Shown: piece after piece, positions 8,254 to 18,250 of the stretch
Layout of the letters: the number at the start of each line of letters is the position of its first letter
Position numbering within the stretch: position 1 is the stretch's first letter
Assembly (NCBI GenBank): GCA_027049035.1
Contig: JALTVI010000107.1
Span: forward strand, 11,824 to 75,823
Direction of reading: 5' to 3'
DNA: 64,000 bases
From: Sulfurovum sp.
GTDB taxonomy: Bacteria; Campylobacterota; Campylobacteria; Campylobacterales; Sulfurovaceae
Program-made: the position numbers and the translations under genes
Notes under the pieces: generated by a model
Seen by the model: the letters and a program-made list of their open reading frames with translations, nothing else
What the model was told of the DNA's origin: nothing
Databases searched by the model: none

Positions 8254-10292
8254 TATCTTTTTTCCTTTTTATTGAGACTACTTGTTTGTATAAGAAGTTT
8301 TTCAAGGATTGGTAAAAACCCCCGGATAACTTCAGTTGAACCATACCTGCTTAAATGATATGCATCTGAATAGATCAACCGTTTCTGTTCATCAAGGTTT
8401 TTGCACCAACCATCATGGCACAAAATATCATGAGGATCAAGAAAGATAAATTTTCCGCTACTGAGAGCTGCATTTCGCAGGGCATTATTGAATGCCATAT
8501 TGGTTGGTTTGATACTGCGACCTAAATATTTGTTTGCATCAACTTTGGAAAACATTGGTAGACGCGGCCTTGAAAAAATATCATAGAGATTATAGCCGGC
8601 TCCCGGAACATTGCCGATCACAACCAGAGTACTCTCTCCTATCTTCTTTTTTAATGCAAGAATACCTTCAATAATGTCAGCAGTTGTTATTTCTTTATGC
8701 AGTCGTTTTCCGTTTTCATCCAAAAGGTCCGCTCTATGCATTTGATATAACCATGACTCTGATAAAATAACCATTTTTGGCTTTGCAGCTTGCATAACCT
8801 TTAATACTTCAGGTAATACCTTTTTAGAAGCTTTGAAGGAGGAGTCTGTATCAACTCTTGCAAAATGTGGAAGATAGATTGAAGATGCATCACCAGCAAC
8901 ATACATGCTAACATTTTTATCTTTAACAAGAAGCTTATCCAACCCGTATGCATATTGTCTTCCATGCGAATCACCCATAAGGATAATGTCTGGTTTTTTT
9001 ATATATTTTGGATAAAACCCATAATAGCCGGCTCCCCCATAGTATTTTTTATGGAAGTTCATTGCTCCTCCAGCATCAGGAAAAAGAATCTCGGATTTTG
9101 GGAGACGCCATGTCCATCCGTTACTGTATTTCATGTGCAGTCCAACAAAAAACAACATTGTCACAGCAAGTATGCTTGAATATTTCCATTTTGGTTTGGC
9201 AAGGTCGTATTTACGATTTCGAAACGGTTGTTCAATATATCTGTAACTGAAAGCAGCTATTACAATGCTCACACCAATGATTCCAACGGCAATGATGCTA
9301 TGACTAATTTCGCCTCTTAAATAATTCCAAAATACGATAATCGGCCAGTGAATCAGGTAGAGAGAGTAGCTGACCAGACCTATGCCGACCGCTATTTTAT
9401 TGGTAAGCAGTATGCGTAAGCTGCTCTTTTGGCCGGAATAGATAACCAGTGCAGCCCCCAGTGTTGGTAGAAGACCGTAAAATGAAGGGAAAAGCAGTTT
9501 GTCAGTAAATGTCAGCATCGCATATACAATAAGTATCAAGCCCGTTACAAACAGAACTTCATAAACCCATTGGCGGGTTTGGTAATGCATGAGCCATACC
9601 GTAAGGGCACCTATGGCAAACTCGAACACTCTAAAAGGCAGCAAAAAGAAGATGGTCGCCTGCCCGTCTTCAATCCATTTTGCCACAGTCGGAAAATGTC
9701 GGCTTATCCATGCGACCTGACCATCACCAAAAACAGTATTGAGGTAAAGGCTAAAAATCCCTATCAAGAGCAAAAACAGTGGCGGCAGCCAGCTTTTTTT
9801 CATTTTGATCAAGAGAAGAAGCAAAAAAGGCCATAAAAAATAGAATTGCTCCTCCACACCGAGTGACCAGGTATGTAGCAGAGGCTTAAGTTTTGCAGAG
9901 ATGTCAAAATAGCCTGCTTCCAGCCAAAAATAGATGTTGGATACACTGGCGATGGCACTCGCGAGCGCCCCGCCAGTACGGCTCAAGTGTGTGGGAGAGA
10001 ACACCAAAGCAGCAAAGAATGCAGTGAAAAAAAGTACAAGAAACATTGCAGGGAAAAGGCGCCTAATTCTACGTGCATAAAAATTTTTGGCACTAAAGGT
10101 TCCGGTTGTTTCAATTTCACGTTTAATAATACCTGTGATCAAAAAACCGCTAATGACAAAAAAAACATCTACCCCCACAAAACCACCGGTAAAGTGTTTG
10201 TTGCCAACATGGAAAAGCAGAACCCCTAAAATGGCTACTGCTCTTAATCCGTCAATATCTGGTCTGTATTCGATTTTACGGGTGTTTTTCAT
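8250..10292 (-). CDS. Acyltransferase-3/SGNH O-acetyltransferase (OafA-like)
   Basis: Integral membrane glycan acyltransferase, 680 aa. Residues 1-370 are an acyltransferase-3 domain with about ten helices. They include the opening YRPDIDGLRAVAILGVLLFH, in which the His is the family catalytic residue, and VGVDVFFVISGFLI. The C-terminal third is an SGNH hydrolase-like domain with LMGDSHGRQYA (near 437) and a closing DAYHLSRYGS His block. Such fusions O-acetylate surface polysaccharides, the membrane part moving acetyl groups across the membrane to the SGNH part. Both ends overlap neighbours by about 4 nt, so it belongs to the operon. Confidence 0.9.
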   Translation of the reverse strand: MKNTRKIEYRPDIDGLRAVAILGVLLFHVGNKHFTGGFVGVDVFFVISGFLITGIIKREIETTGTFSAKNFYARRIRRLFPAMFLVLFFTAFFAALVFSPTHLSRTGGALASAIASVSNIYFWLEAGYFDISAKLKPLLHTWSLGVEEQFYFLWPFLLLLLIKMKKSWLPPLFLLLIGIFSLYLNTVFGDGQVAWISRHFPTVAKWIEDGQATIFFLLPFRVFEFAIGALTVWLMHYQTRQWVYEVLFVTGLILIVYAMLTFTDKLLFPSFYGLLPTLGAALVIYSGQKSSLRILLTNKIAVGIGLVSYSLYLIHWPIIVFWNYLRGEISHSIIAVGIIGVSIVIAAFSYRYIEQPFRNRKYDLAKPKWKYSSILAVTMLFFVGLHMKYSNGWTWRLPKSEILFPDAGGAMNFHKKYYGGAGYYGFYPKYIKKPDIILMGDSHGRQYAYGLDKLLVKDKNVSMYVAGDASSIYLPHFARVDTDSSFKASKKVLPEVLKVMQAAKPKMVILSESWLYQMHRADLLDENGKRLHKEITTADIIEGILALKKKIGESTLVVIGNVPGAGYNLYDIFSRPRLPMFSKVDANKYLGRSIKPTNMAFNNALRNAALSSGKFIFLDPHDILCHDGWCKNLDEQKRLIYSDAYHLSRYGSTEVIRGFLPILEKLLIQTSSLNKKEKRY

Positions 10293-12190
10293 TTATTCAT
10301 CCATCTCTCATGCCACATCATATACATCAAGATAAACCAAAGCCGTCTGGTATTGATTTCCTGCCCATTGAGGTATTCGAACTTCAGGCGCAGGACCTCC
10401 TCGGCATTGAGCCCTGCTTTTTTCAGTTTTGTTGTTTCAAAATAGTGTTCAAAATAGACTTTAAGCTCATCCCTAAACCACTCTGAAATTGGCACCCCAA
10501 ATCCCATCTTCGGTCTATCCATAATCTCTTTGGGGATATACTTATGCACTATATCTTTAAGTATGATCTTGTTGCCGGTGGCATCCATTTTGAAGTGAGA
10601 GGGCAACTGTGCCGCATATTCGACGATGCGGTAGTCAAGCAGGGGCTCTCTTCCTTCCAGACTCACCGACATAGTCGCCCTGTCCACTTTAGTCAAGATA
10701 TCATCAGGCAAATAGGTTTGATAGTCGATGGCAAACATTCTGTTGGCTTCATCATTGGTGTCGTTTAGCATATCGTTTGTGTCAAAAAGTGTCTCATATT
10801 CTTCAAAATCTACATTGAGAAGTTTTTTTACTTCATGGTGTGTGAACATATGGCTTGTGTATTTCATAGCGGCTACCGCACTATTTGCTTGAAGGATATC
10901 TGCCATCTTCTTGAAACGGCTGTCGATATTATACATTTTTTTTAGCACCGGCAGTTTGGTTGGATTAACAGTGTTTAGAAGCATACTCATAGGCGTATGT
11001 AAAAAACTTGGGAATTTGGAAAAGAAGTTGTAGTATTTTAATGATGTGCGGTACTTTCCATACCCACCAAATATCTCATCGCCTGCATCTGCACTGAGAG
11101 CTACGGTCACATCCTGTTTTGCCAGCTTGCTCACAAGCGTGGTAGGGATGGCGGAGCTGTCACCAAAGGGTTCATCGTACATCTCCGGAAGTTTTGGGAG
11201 GATCTCAAGTGCCTCTTTTTGTGTACAGTAGTACTCTGTATGTTCTGTCCCGAGATACTCTGCTACTTTTTTAGCATGATGGGCTTCATTGTACCCCTCT
11301 TCATGAAAACCAATGCTAAATGTTTTAATGGTCTGCCCCGAATGTTTTTGCAAAAGTGCAGCCACAGCCGAGCTGTCGTATCCACCACTCAAAAACACAC
11401 CTACCGGCACATCTGCTACCATGCGGTAGTTAAATGCTGAGATAAGCAACTGTTCCATCTCTTCTTTTGCATCTTCGTAAGCGATGTTTTTTTTAGGAAG
11501 ATTGTAAAAATCCTTCACATCCCAATATTTTTGAATGTTGAGTGTTGAATGTTGAATGTTGAATGTGAGGTAGTGTCCGGCTTCGAGTTTATGAGTGTGT
11601 TTAAATATGCTGTAGGGCTGTGGGATGTAACCATAGTGAAAATATTGTGCAAGAGCATTAAAATCAATCTCTTTTTCAAAATCGGGGCATTCATGAAAAC
11701 TTTTCAACTCACTGCCAAAGAGAAACAGTCCATCTTTAAAATAATAGTAAAACGGTTTGATACCTGAGCGATCACGGATAAGGGTAATGGTTTGCTGCAT
11801 TTTATCGTATATTGCAATGGCAAACATCCCGTTAAATCTATCTACCGCTTTGATGCCCCACTTATGATATGCTTTTAATATAACTTCTGTATCACTATCT
11901 GATTCAAAAGTATATCCTTCTGCTTCAAGCTCTGTTCTTATCTCCTTGAAGTTGTATACCTCTCCGTTATAAACAATTTCCAACTTATCAAACGCCATAG
12001 GCTGATGTCCGTGAGAAGAGAGGTCAAGAATGGAAAGCCGCCGATGCCCGAGGCCTATGTGGCTTGATTCTTCATAAAAGCTGTATCCGCTGTCATCGGG
12101 ACCTCGATGATGGATGACATCGGTCATTTTGTTCAAAATAGTTTTGTTTTGTTGTTTTTTCTTATCAATGAAGCCGACGATTCCGCACAT
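10289..12190 (-). CDS. asnB: AsnB-type glutamine amidotransferase
   Basis: Glutamine-hydrolysing asparagine synthase family, 633 aa. Cys2 of MCGIVGF is the glutaminase nucleophile; the synthase half has the ATP pyrophosphatase loop LSGGYDSSAVA near 262. In glycan operons such enzymes (WbpS-like) are proposed to amidate uronic acids, which fits the UDP-GalNAcA genes wbpP and wbpO upstream; this role is inferred. An in-frame run of about ten residues (NIQHSTLNIQ, near 213) is encoded by a short tandem repeat and sits just before the conserved KYWD segment. It ends in a 4-nt overlap with the acyltransferase. Confidence 0.88.
   Translation of the reverse strand: MCGIVGFIDKKKQQNKTILNKMTDVIHHRGPDDSGYSFYEESSHIGLGHRRLSILDLSSHGHQPMAFDKLEIVYNGEVYNFKEIRTELEAEGYTFESDSDTEVILKAYHKWGIKAVDRFNGMFAIAIYDKMQQTITLIRDRSGIKPFYYYFKDGLFLFGSELKSFHECPDFEKEIDFNALAQYFHYGYIPQPYSIFKHTHKLEAGHYLTFNIQHSTLNIQKYWDVKDFYNLPKKNIAYEDAKEEMEQLLISAFNYRMVADVPVGVFLSGGYDSSAVAALLQKHSGQTIKTFSIGFHEEGYNEAHHAKKVAEYLGTEHTEYYCTQKEALEILPKLPEMYDEPFGDSSAIPTTLVSKLAKQDVTVALSADAGDEIFGGYGKYRTSLKYYNFFSKFPSFLHTPMSMLLNTVNPTKLPVLKKMYNIDSRFKKMADILQANSAVAAMKYTSHMFTHHEVKKLLNVDFEEYETLFDTNDMLNDTNDEANRMFAIDYQTYLPDDILTKVDRATMSVSLEGREPLLDYRIVEYAAQLPSHFKMDATGNKIILKDIVHKYIPKEIMDRPKMGFGVPISEWFRDELKVYFEHYFETTKLKKAGLNAEEVLRLKFEYLNGQEINTRRLWFILMYMMWHERWMNK
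11523..11570. repeat. 7-bp array (TGTTGAA)n inside asnB with fold-back junction
   Basis: About five copies of TGTTGAA/TGTTGAG on the plus strand, in frame within asnB. At the lower edge CAATATT (11523-11529), loop TTTG, AATGTTG (11534-11540) can pair over seven positions, one of them G-T, so the array begins as an inverted copy of the adjoining gene sequence. Units of the same sequence occur in cysQ and between cysN and cysD. Confidence 0.85.
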
Positions 12191-12287
12191 TTTAAAATCT
12201 TTTTTTAATTTGTAGTAAAATTTTTGGATACTATTGTACCCTTAAGTTACTGATATAGTATATAGCCCAAAAGCTATAAGCAATTGC

Positions 12288-13244
12288 TCAGGACAACCAA
12301 GAACTTAAGTCTCTGTCGATGAGTTTGGATGTTTTTATAATATCATTTTTATATAACTCTTGAAGATACATTTTTGAAGTTTTATCTATTTTAGGTTTAT
12401 AGGTTAAAGTTGAGTTAAGGTTGTCAACCTTCTTTTTGATATTCTCTGTTAAAGCAGAAGGAAGAACAGATTTCAAAAAGTTCTTCAACTTCCGCTCTTT
12501 ACCCCGGTATGCTATCAACATTTTTGCGAAATTATTTTTAGGAATACCACCTTCGTTAAACACCTGGTTGATATTGTTTGGAAGTTTTTCTGTTTTCAGC
12601 CCTATGTGATTTAAAACATCTCTGAGAACTTCTTCTTTATTTTTTATTAAATCATCAAAAAGATATACTTTTAGATTACTTCCAAAATATTCTTTATATT
12701 TTTTAAGATCTTCATAATAAAATCCTGGTGCCAAATAGTCAATTTGTTGTTCAATTATATTATTGTGTGTTTTATACTTTGGTATAATAGTCTCACGAAA
12801 TTCCCTGCTTTCAACTCCCCATTTAACGAACATTAGATAGTGGGAATAGATTTTATCAACGGGATTTCTCAATAAACAGATTAATTTTAAGTTTTTAGCA
12901 TGGTCACCATAATATTCTTCTATGTTTGAGATAACGTTGTCTGGATATCTTATATATCCGGTTGAAGCATCACCGATAATTTTATTTTCTTTTTCTTTGA
13001 AAAGTTGTTGATATTCGTTGAAGTTAAAGTTATGTAAATTAGTTGCTTTATGCAGTTCCAGCTTTTCCTGGTAGGTCTGTTGAAAGTTTTCAAAAGAAAA
13101 AAAGTTTGGCTCTTTTGGATCAGGCATAAAAATTTCATCATAGGAATCAAGCCAATAATTTAATGAGGATGTACCTGATTTTGCAGCACCAATAATGAGA
13201 AAATCTGGTAGTATAATATCTTTTTTCCTATAGTTTATTATCAT
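12288..13244 (-). CDS. PAPS-dependent sulfotransferase
   Basis: Cytosolic sulfotransferase-domain protein, 318 aa. The 5'-phosphosulfate loop reads IIGAAKSGTSSLNYW near 16, and the 3'-phosphate site is LLRNPVDKIYSHYLM near 133, both in the canonical order for heparan/NodH-type carbohydrate sulfotransferases. It should move sulfate from PAPS to a sugar of the glycan built by this operon. It is the first of four sulfotransferases here and fits the PAPS-making genes cysD, cysN and cysC upstream. A 97-nt A+T-rich gap separates it from asnB. Confidence 0.87.
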   Translation of the reverse strand: MIINYRKKDIILPDFLIIGAAKSGTSSLNYWLDSYDEIFMPDPKEPNFFSFENFQQTYQEKLELHKATNLHNFNFNEYQQLFKEKENKIIGDASTGYIRYPDNVISNIEEYYGDHAKNLKLICLLRNPVDKIYSHYLMFVKWGVESREFRETIIPKYKTHNNIIEQQIDYLAPGFYYEDLKKYKEYFGSNLKVYLFDDLIKNKEEVLRDVLNHIGLKTEKLPNNINQVFNEGGIPKNNFAKMLIAYRGKERKLKNFLKSVLPSALTENIKKKVDNLNSTLTYKPKIDKTSKMYLQELYKNDIIKTSKLIDRDLSSWLS

Positions 13245-13248
13245 TGTA

Positions 13249-14667
13249 TTATCCTTGTTTATTGGAAAGAAAGTTTTGAAAAAATGCTTTATTCATATTA
13301 TATACTAACAATATGTAAAGAAGCAGATATATAGAAAGGATAGCAATAAAGTTAGTCCAGGTTGCTTCAACGAAGTAGGTTTGTTTTAGAATAGAGGAAA
13401 TGAATGCTGTTCCACTTAGGGGAATAATGACTCCCATTAGATTTTTTAAAACTTCACTGACTTTTAAACCGATGATCCGGGATGAGAAATAAAAATTTGG
13501 ATAAAAATTGATTACTGCTGCAGCCAACATACCATACAGTATGCCATACACCCCCCAGAAGGATCCCACAAGTATAGCCGGAATAACCGTGCTTTTTAGA
13601 AAAATATTTACATAAAATTGTAATTTTGTTTGGCCCTGTGAAAGATAAATAGTGCTGTTGATTACTCCAAGCGGTTTAAAAAAACTAATAATGGCAAAGA
13701 GTTGGAGTATATAGCTCATTTCAGACCACTTTTCTCCAAAGACGAGAATAACAAAGCTATTGGCAAAGAGTATCAGCCCTATATTGATAGGAAACGTAAA
13801 AAATGCGACAAGTTTGGAGGTTTTCAGATGAATTGCTCTTATGATATGCAGCTCTGATTGGTGTTTTGCATATTTGCTTATGAGTACGCGATTAAAAATA
13901 GACCTTATGATTTCCTGAGGTAATGAAATGAGTCTGAAAGCTGTATTGTAAAGTCCAAGTTCATAGGTCCCAGATACTTTTCCAATAATCATTGTGTCAA
14001 GATTATTCACGCTAAAGTTCAATAGTTGTGAACCAAGTACGTATTTGATGTACTTCCAAAGTTCTTTTATTTCATTTTTGCCGGCAGATAAAGAAAATAC
14101 CCACTGACTGTAGTAGGCAAACAGCATCCATCTTAAAAAAGCATTAAAAAGTTGAAATACAATGAGCGACCAAATGCCATAATGTTCTATAGCCATATAT
14201 ATGGCTATACATGAAGCGGAGAACAGAGAAATCAACTCACTTGCAGAAATAGATTTAAAGTCTCCTTTTTTTTGTAAAATGGTTGATGGAATGACTGAAA
14301 GGGCATTCAAAATAAAAATTGTAGAAAATATTTTAATTAAAAGTTCCAATTGGCTATTTTCATAAAATATGGCAATCGAGTGTGCAGAAATGTAAGCCAA
14401 AAAAGTGAAAATCATTCCCATTACGATATTGATTAGGGAAGCTGTCGCGTAATGTTTTTTTGTTGCCCTCTGATTATGAATAAGTGCCGTTCCAAGCCCC
14501 ATCTCTATAAAGATTCTGGAAAAGGTACTTAAAATCATGAGAATAGCCATGGTTCCAAAATCTTCAGGGGATAAAAGTCTCGCCAGGATAATGAAAACAA
14601 TGAATTGAATCAGTTTGCTGCCAAGAGCTCCTATGGCACTCAATGAAAATTGTTTACGTATTGACAT
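13249..14667 (-). CDS. Wzx/WzxC-type polysaccharide flippase
   Basis: Polysaccharide transporter of the MOP superfamily (PST/WzxC branch), 472 aa. About twelve hydrophobic helices are visible, starting SIGALGSKLIQFIVFIILARLLSPEDFGT-like, typical of this family. It likely flips undecaprenyl-linked repeat units to the periplasmic side. It lies four nt before the first sulfotransferase and six nt after a GT2 gene. No PglK-type ABC flippase is present in the window, so this is the main export candidate. Confidence 0.88.
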   Translation of the reverse strand: MSIRKQFSLSAIGALGSKLIQFIVFIILARLLSPEDFGTMAILMILSTFSRIFIEMGLGTALIHNQRATKKHYATASLINIVMGMIFTFLAYISAHSIAIFYENSQLELLIKIFSTIFILNALSVIPSTILQKKGDFKSISASELISLFSASCIAIYMAIEHYGIWSLIVFQLFNAFLRWMLFAYYSQWVFSLSAGKNEIKELWKYIKYVLGSQLLNFSVNNLDTMIIGKVSGTYELGLYNTAFRLISLPQEIIRSIFNRVLISKYAKHQSELHIIRAIHLKTSKLVAFFTFPINIGLILFANSFVILVFGEKWSEMSYILQLFAIISFFKPLGVINSTIYLSQGQTKLQFYVNIFLKSTVIPAILVGSFWGVYGILYGMLAAAVINFYPNFYFSSRIIGLKVSEVLKNLMGVIIPLSGTAFISSILKQTYFVEATWTNFIAILSIYLLLYILLVYNMNKAFFQNFLSNKQG

Positions 14668-14673
14668 ATTATT

Positions 14674-15672
14674 TTATTTATTGCCGATTCTACTTGTATA
14701 CTTTGATAGTAAATTATTTATATGTATTAAAGTATATATAAGTTTTGGATAGTTACGGAATAAGGCCATAATTTTTTCTTTTACGGTTATTGGTTTTACT
14801 ATATTTAGCCACTCATTCAAATATATTTTTGCATCGTCAAAATGATGCATTTCAAGCATATCGATCGCCATAATATAATAAAGTCTTCCCTTCCCCTCTT
14901 GGGTAGCATTTTTGTCCAAACCAAGTTTTGAGGCAGCATTTATGATATTTAATTGTAGGTTAAAAACTTTTTTTCTTGCAGCCAATGAGGCTCTATTTCT
15001 ATTTGTGATGCCTCCAGTATGTTTTCGGTAAACCGCTAAAGGCTCATCTATATATCCAACCCCTCCTGCCCGAGCGACAATAATATGTAAAAGCCAGTCT
15101 CCATGAGTATAGGGATGGAGTTTGTTGTACATATGTATATCCAAGTATTGTCTCTTATACAATACAGAAGTATTAGCAATGTAGGTTCCATGTTTGACAA
15201 GATATTCGGCATCTGCAACTAGGGGTGTGTTTTTATTATTGAAGTAGTGTAAAAAAGTTCCACTTTGATCAATAACTTTTACATTATGCCCACACATGGA
15301 TAGTTGTTGGTTTGTTTCCATAAACTTAACCTGTTTTTGCAGTTTGCCAGGCAGCATAAAATCATCTCCATTGAGTATAGCTACATACTTGCCTGTACAT
15401 TTTTCTATAATGCTATTAAAATTTTCTCTTCCTCCTCCTGAACCATTTTTCCCCATATTCTTTTGATGATAAACCGGTTTTATTATTTCAGGATAAAGCG
15501 CTTCATATTTTTTAATGATTTCCGTAGTTCCGTCGGTAGAGGCATCATCACCAATAATCATTTCAAACTTGAAGTCAGTTTTTTGATTAAGAACTGACTG
15601 AATGCACTGTTCAATATATTTTGAATGATTATATGTTACTGTAGCTATAGAAACGATAATTTCATGATCCAT
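14674..15672 (-). CDS. Glycosyltransferase family 2
   Basis: Inverting GT-A glycosyltransferase, 332 aa. The N-terminal domain has VSIATVTYNHSKYIEQCIQS, GDDASTDGTTEI and the metal-binding LNGDDFMLPGK segment (D-D motif near 100). Residues beyond 230 are a variable C-terminal extension. It is expected to add one sugar of the repeat unit; donor unknown. A 71-nt A+T-rich gap separates it from the sulfotransferase gene upstream. Confidence 0.85.
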   Translation of the reverse strand: MDHEIIVSIATVTYNHSKYIEQCIQSVLNQKTDFKFEMIIGDDASTDGTTEIIKKYEALYPEIIKPVYHQKNMGKNGSGGGRENFNSIIEKCTGKYVAILNGDDFMLPGKLQKQVKFMETNQQLSMCGHNVKVIDQSGTFLHYFNNKNTPLVADAEYLVKHGTYIANTSVLYKRQYLDIHMYNKLHPYTHGDWLLHIIVARAGGVGYIDEPLAVYRKHTGGITNRNRASLAARKKVFNLQLNIINAASKLGLDKNATQEGKGRLYYIMAIDMLEMHHFDDAKIYLNEWLNIVKPITVKEKIMALFRNYPKLIYTLIHINNLLSKYTSRIGNK

Positions 15673-15743
15673 GAAGTAGCCCTTTTCTGTTGGATAAGTA
15701 TATAATATATTGAGGGAGAATTTACTTTTTACTAATTTTTAGT

Positions 15744-16724
15744 TTAAATTATCTTTTGGTAAAAAATTTTTTTTGCTTTCATGTTTTTCTGTACTCCTTT
15801 CGTTCTTCGACAGGGAATAGTTGTCAACTCAGTTGTATTAAGCATTTCTATTTGTTCTGTTGAAATTTGATCTAGATATTCTTTGGTGTATTCTGGTTCA
15901 TACCCTAATACTTTCATTTCAAAATAACATATTTTTTCTATAACTTGTATTTCTTCTTCTGTTAATTCTTTGAGATATTTTTTTTTGTTGTTTGTTATAA
16001 TGCCTTTTGAAAGATTGTCCCATGCTTTTTGCATTTTCGCATTTTTTTGTGTTAGTTCATCTTCATAAAAATTTTCAATAGCTGGATCATGAGGTAAACC
16101 TAAAAAATCTATGATTTCTTTAGTATAGTGTGTTGCGTCAGAAATGAGATCCTCATATCGGAGAAAATATGCTTTCCCACGTTTTTCAAGTTCATAGAAA
16201 TTTTTTAAAGTATTCTGTTGGTCTTTTTGCCACTGCTTTGCGGCTTGAACAACGCCACCGGGATGGATAGTGCTTTTTTTCCAGGATAGAGCCATATCTC
16301 TGGGGTCCCTGGTTAAATATATGTATTTTGACTCTGGAAAATTAAGTAATAGAAAGGGTAAAAATTCATAGATATGGTTCTCCTTAATGAATACATGCTG
16401 TTTACCATGTTCTCTTGCTTCAGACATAAATATATTTTGAATTAATGCTTGTATGTTACCTCTTGGAGCTATATGCTTTAGTTCGTCAAATGTAAATTTC
16501 TTTTTCCAGATGGAAAACTCCACATTTATCAAGTTGTGAATATCCTGCAGTAAATCATTCCAGTTCTGCTCATCATCTAAATTTTTATATCTAAAAAGGT
16601 TTCTTGCAACCGGATTGATAATATGTTTTGTAGAAGGACCACATATATTATTGTGTCCATTTAAAAGTTTTGTTATAAAATTACTGCCTGAACGTTCTGA
16701 ACACATTAAAAAAAACATTGACAT
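15744..16724 (-). CDS. Sulfotransferase-family protein
   Basis: 326-aa sulfotransferase-domain protein. The PAPS loop is MCSERSGSNFITKLL at residues about 8-22 and the 3'-phosphate region YLTRDPRDMALSWKKS lies near 135. The lysine/arginine-rich C-terminus is unusual. AAGGAA precedes the ATG at 16724, and it begins three nt after the preceding sulfotransferase gene. Together with the other three copies it argues for multiple sulfation positions on the glycan. Confidence 0.85.
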   Translation of the reverse strand: MSMFFLMCSERSGSNFITKLLNGHNNICGPSTKHIINPVARNLFRYKNLDDEQNWNDLLQDIHNLINVEFSIWKKKFTFDELKHIAPRGNIQALIQNIFMSEAREHGKQHVFIKENHIYEFLPFLLLNFPESKYIYLTRDPRDMALSWKKSTIHPGGVVQAAKQWQKDQQNTLKNFYELEKRGKAYFLRYEDLISDATHYTKEIIDFLGLPHDPAIENFYEDELTQKNAKMQKAWDNLSKGIITNNKKKYLKELTEEEIQVIEKICYFEMKVLGYEPEYTKEYLDQISTEQIEMLNTTELTTIPCRRTKGVQKNMKAKKIFYQKII

Positions 16725-16727
16725 TTG

Positions 16728-17564
16728 TTAGTTTCCTTCTCCAGTTTTTATGTACTCAGTTAAATTGCACTTCTTTAAGTCTTGAGTGATCTCTTTAATT
16801 ATAGTGGGATTTAGAGAGTCTTTCCAACTGTCATCCACTTCTTTATTTTTGTAAACAGAATATACATCCTCATGGTTTCTCTTTGTACTCTCATTCAAAA
16901 AAGCCACTGTTTGCTCTTCCAGCTTAATGCCGCAGAAACGAAACATTTTTTCCACTTCTGTGGAAGTATTGGCAAGCAAGTCATCATATTTTAAAAGATA
17001 GAATCTATGGGGATGCTCTTTGCGCAGTTTTTGAAATAGTAATGTCGTCTCCTTCCAGCGTTCGTATCCGAAAAACTCTTCCGGCTTGCCAAGGTTCTTC
17101 TTTTTTGCCTCTCTCCACTCTTCTATGGCATCCCAGCCCAAATCTTTTCTAAATTCTCGGGGAGCGTTTAAAAAAGAGTTTATCACTGCATAAGGGTTTC
17201 TGACAAGGCCGATGACAATTATGTCCGGATGGACTGCCATCATATTTTCTAAAATATGATGATAGCGGACTTCCTTGTAGACAATGTGTGAAAAGTCCGC
17301 ATCTTTGCTAAAAACAGGATATACCCCCTTGTCGATTTTATCCTGCTGCAACAGAAAGCTGTCATCGCTTTTTGCAATTTGTGCAAAAAAAGTATCAATA
17401 TCTTCTTGTGTGCTTTTTTCATTGAGAGCATCTTTAAATGCATATGAAAAAAGCGGCTGAAATTTAAAATTTACTTTTGGTGAACTGTTGAAAATTTGTC
17501 CCAGCCAGGATGATCCGGAACGTGGAACAGAATGAATTGCAATTTTTTTTATGGTTTTTCTCAT
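16728..17564 (-). CDS. Sulfotransferase-family protein
   Basis: 278-aa protein with a PAPS-binding loop HSVPRSGSSWLGQIF near 12 and the 3'-phosphate motif GLVRNPYAVINSFL near 123. Its start overlaps the stop of the WbqC-family gene by 4 nt. Substrate cannot be told from sequence. It and the next gene downstream differ clearly in sequence, so they are not a recent duplication. Confidence 0.85.
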   Translation of the reverse strand: MRKTIKKIAIHSVPRSGSSWLGQIFNSSPKVNFKFQPLFSYAFKDALNEKSTQEDIDTFFAQIAKSDDSFLLQQDKIDKGVYPVFSKDADFSHIVYKEVRYHHILENMMAVHPDIIVIGLVRNPYAVINSFLNAPREFRKDLGWDAIEEWREAKKKNLGKPEEFFGYERWKETTLLFQKLRKEHPHRFYLLKYDDLLANTSTEVEKMFRFCGIKLEEQTVAFLNESTKRNHEDVYSVYKNKEVDDSWKDSLNPTIIKEITQDLKKCNLTEYIKTGEGN

Positions 17565-18250
17565 ATGAGGTCATACTCCAATAACATTTTTTTTATACTG
17601 TCTTTATCATTAAACATCAGTACATCGATGATAGACAAGTTAGGTATGAAGTCATTTGAAAACTGTTTGTACACTATATTTTTCATTTTAATGAAGTTCA
17701 GCTGTATTTCTTTTTCATTAAAATCTTTTTTGTCATAAAGTTCTTGTCCTCCAATAGGATTTATATATTGTTTGGCATCCAGTGTTGTACAAATGTCTAA
17801 AATTTTTTCTTGTCCTTTGAGTGAATCATTTTTTTCAAGGGTGCTTGAATATATTACGTTTGTCGATATATCCAAATACCTATTTATCATCTCAATCGAA
17901 TTTCCCAAAAACTTTGCCAGATTTTTTTCTTTTTGATCTAAAACTTTTTTTAGCAAAGAAAAAACGTCTTCAAAGTGCGGAGATTTTTTATAGTTTGTCT
18001 CAATGGTTTTCAGGATTTTTACACTGTTTCCGCCGACAATTATTTCATTGATACGTTTATTTTGGCTTGCACCAGTCAATTCTAGTGTAATCCTATGTGG
18101 GGTGCTGTTTATCAAAATGCTGTTTCTATTGATATACCCCTTTTTTATAAAATTGACATCATCATAAATGACAAATGTATCTACTGCATTTATAAGCTGC
18201 CAATATCCCAGGTATGGGAAAAAGTAGGGTTGCATGATAGCTAGTTTCAC
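17561..18250 (-). CDS. WbqC-family protein
   Basis: 229-aa member of the WbqC-like family, recognised by LAIMQPYFFPYLGYWQLI at the N-terminus, YDDVNFIKKGYINRN and the central substrate-like block around NPIGGQELYDK. The biochemical role of this family is not settled; it recurs in O-antigen clusters beside aminotransferases, as here. GTG start at 18250, overlapping the aminotransferase stop by 4 nt. A second WbqC paralogue lies at 24379-25080. Confidence 0.85.
   Translation of the reverse strand: MKLAIMQPYFFPYLGYWQLINAVDTFVIYDDVNFIKKGYINRNSILINSTPHRITLELTGASQNKRINEIIVGGNSVKILKTIETNYKKSPHFEDVFSLLKKVLDQKEKNLAKFLGNSIEMINRYLDISTNVIYSSTLEKNDSLKGQEKILDICTTLDAKQYINPIGGQELYDKKDFNEKEIQLNFIKMKNIVYKQFSNDFIPNLSIIDVLMFNDKDSIKKMLLEYDLI

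Noticed and set aside
15673-15743. Promoter or small RNA between a GT2 and a sulfotransferase gene
   Set aside because: Only A+T-rich sequence; any TATAAT-like match is expected by chance.
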